Assembly: GCF_029239295.1 (NCBI RefSeq)
Contig: NZ_JAQZBC010000003.1
Coordinates: forward strand, 62,001 to 126,000
DNA from: Sphingomonas sp.
GTDB taxonomy: Bacteria; Pseudomonadota; Alphaproteobacteria; Sphingomonadales; Sphingomonadaceae
Length of the DNA: 64,000 nt
Direction of reading: 5' to 3'
Below are positions 63,517 through 64,000 of this stretch, piece by piece (position 1 is the stretch's first letter; each line of letters opens with the position of its first letter). A program made the position numbers and the translations under genes. Below the pieces are notes generated by a model that was not told the origin of the DNA, searched no databases, and was given only the letters and a program-made list of their open reading frames with translations.

Positions 63517-64000
63517 ATGATGATGCGATATGGGTCATCGTTCCTGCTGGCCGCGATCACGCTGGGCGGCTGCACTGTCGGGCCGGATTATCGCCCGCGC
63601 GCCGCCGCTGAATTGGGCGTGCCGGATGCCTATTCGGTCACCGCGCCGCCGACGCGACAGGATCTGACGCGCTGGTGGCGCAGCTTCGACGATCCGGTGC
63701 TGGGCGATCTGGTGGAGCAGGCGGCGGACGCCAATCTGGACATCGTCCAGGCGACCGCGCGGCTGCGCCAGGCACGGGAGGCGCTGGTGCAAAGCCGTGC
63801 CAGCCTGCTGCCGTCGATCAACGGATCGGGCGGCTATAGCCGGTCGGAGACGCTGCGCGGTGGCCAGACGCTGATCACCCTTCCTGACGGCACGACGCAG
63901 AGCATCGGCGGTGGCGGCGGTTCCAACTTCTCGCTGGGGCTGGATGCGCAATATCAGCTGGGCCTATTCGGCGAGATCCGCCGCACGGTGGAGGCGAGCC
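63517..64000 (+). CDS. RND efflux outer-membrane factor (OprM/NodT family), truncated by window end
   Basis: LGGCTVGPDYRPRAA; WWRSFDDPVLGDLVEQAADANLDIVQATARLRQAREALVQSRASLLPSINGSGGYS; open at 64000. Confidence 0.9.
   Translation, partial: MMMRYGSSFLLAAITLGGCTVGPDYRPRAAAELGVPDAYSVTAPPTRQDLTRWWRSFDDPVLGDLVEQAADANLDIVQATARLRQAREALVQSRASLLPSINGSGGYSRSETLRGGQTLITLPDGTTQSIGGGGGSNFSLGLDAQYQLGLFGEIRRTVEAS

Overview
64 kb of high-GC alphaproteobacterial chromosome. Gene order and the crt/EipA/MipA content suggest Sphingomonas or a relative, inferred without database searches. The left ~5.2 kb is accessory DNA abutting tRNA-Ser(GCT): a small serine recombinase, orphan genes, and a pair of imperfect ~165-bp direct repeats that each contain a copy of the tRNA 3' end. 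The repeats bracket a ~2.65-kb unit without a recognisable integrase. It carries a translationally coupled two-gene module of unknown function plus a membrane protein. The rest is mainly core: lgt, thrS, crtB/crtI/crtY, cysD-cysNC-cysQ, mnmE-mnmG-rsmG-parA-parB with parS sites, holA-lptE-leuS, rho, hemJ-hemE, ppsR-maf-aroE-coaE-dnaQ, hpf-ptsN, and a biotin-dependent carboxylase cluster with bioB. The hemE/ppsR intergenic region has DnaA boxes and GANTC sites and is very probably oriC. Best candidates for new biology: (1) the tRNA-bounded integrase-less cassette with the two-gene module; (2) an apparently leaderless Thr6 leader peptide (MLHDRATTTTTTPGIRGRSVTR) with alternative hairpins upstream of thrS, suggesting ribosome-mediated attenuation; (3) a 16-bp palindrome in the divergent promoter between a LuxR-type regulator and the sulfate-assimilation operon. 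All positions and repeats were read by eye; no searches were run.
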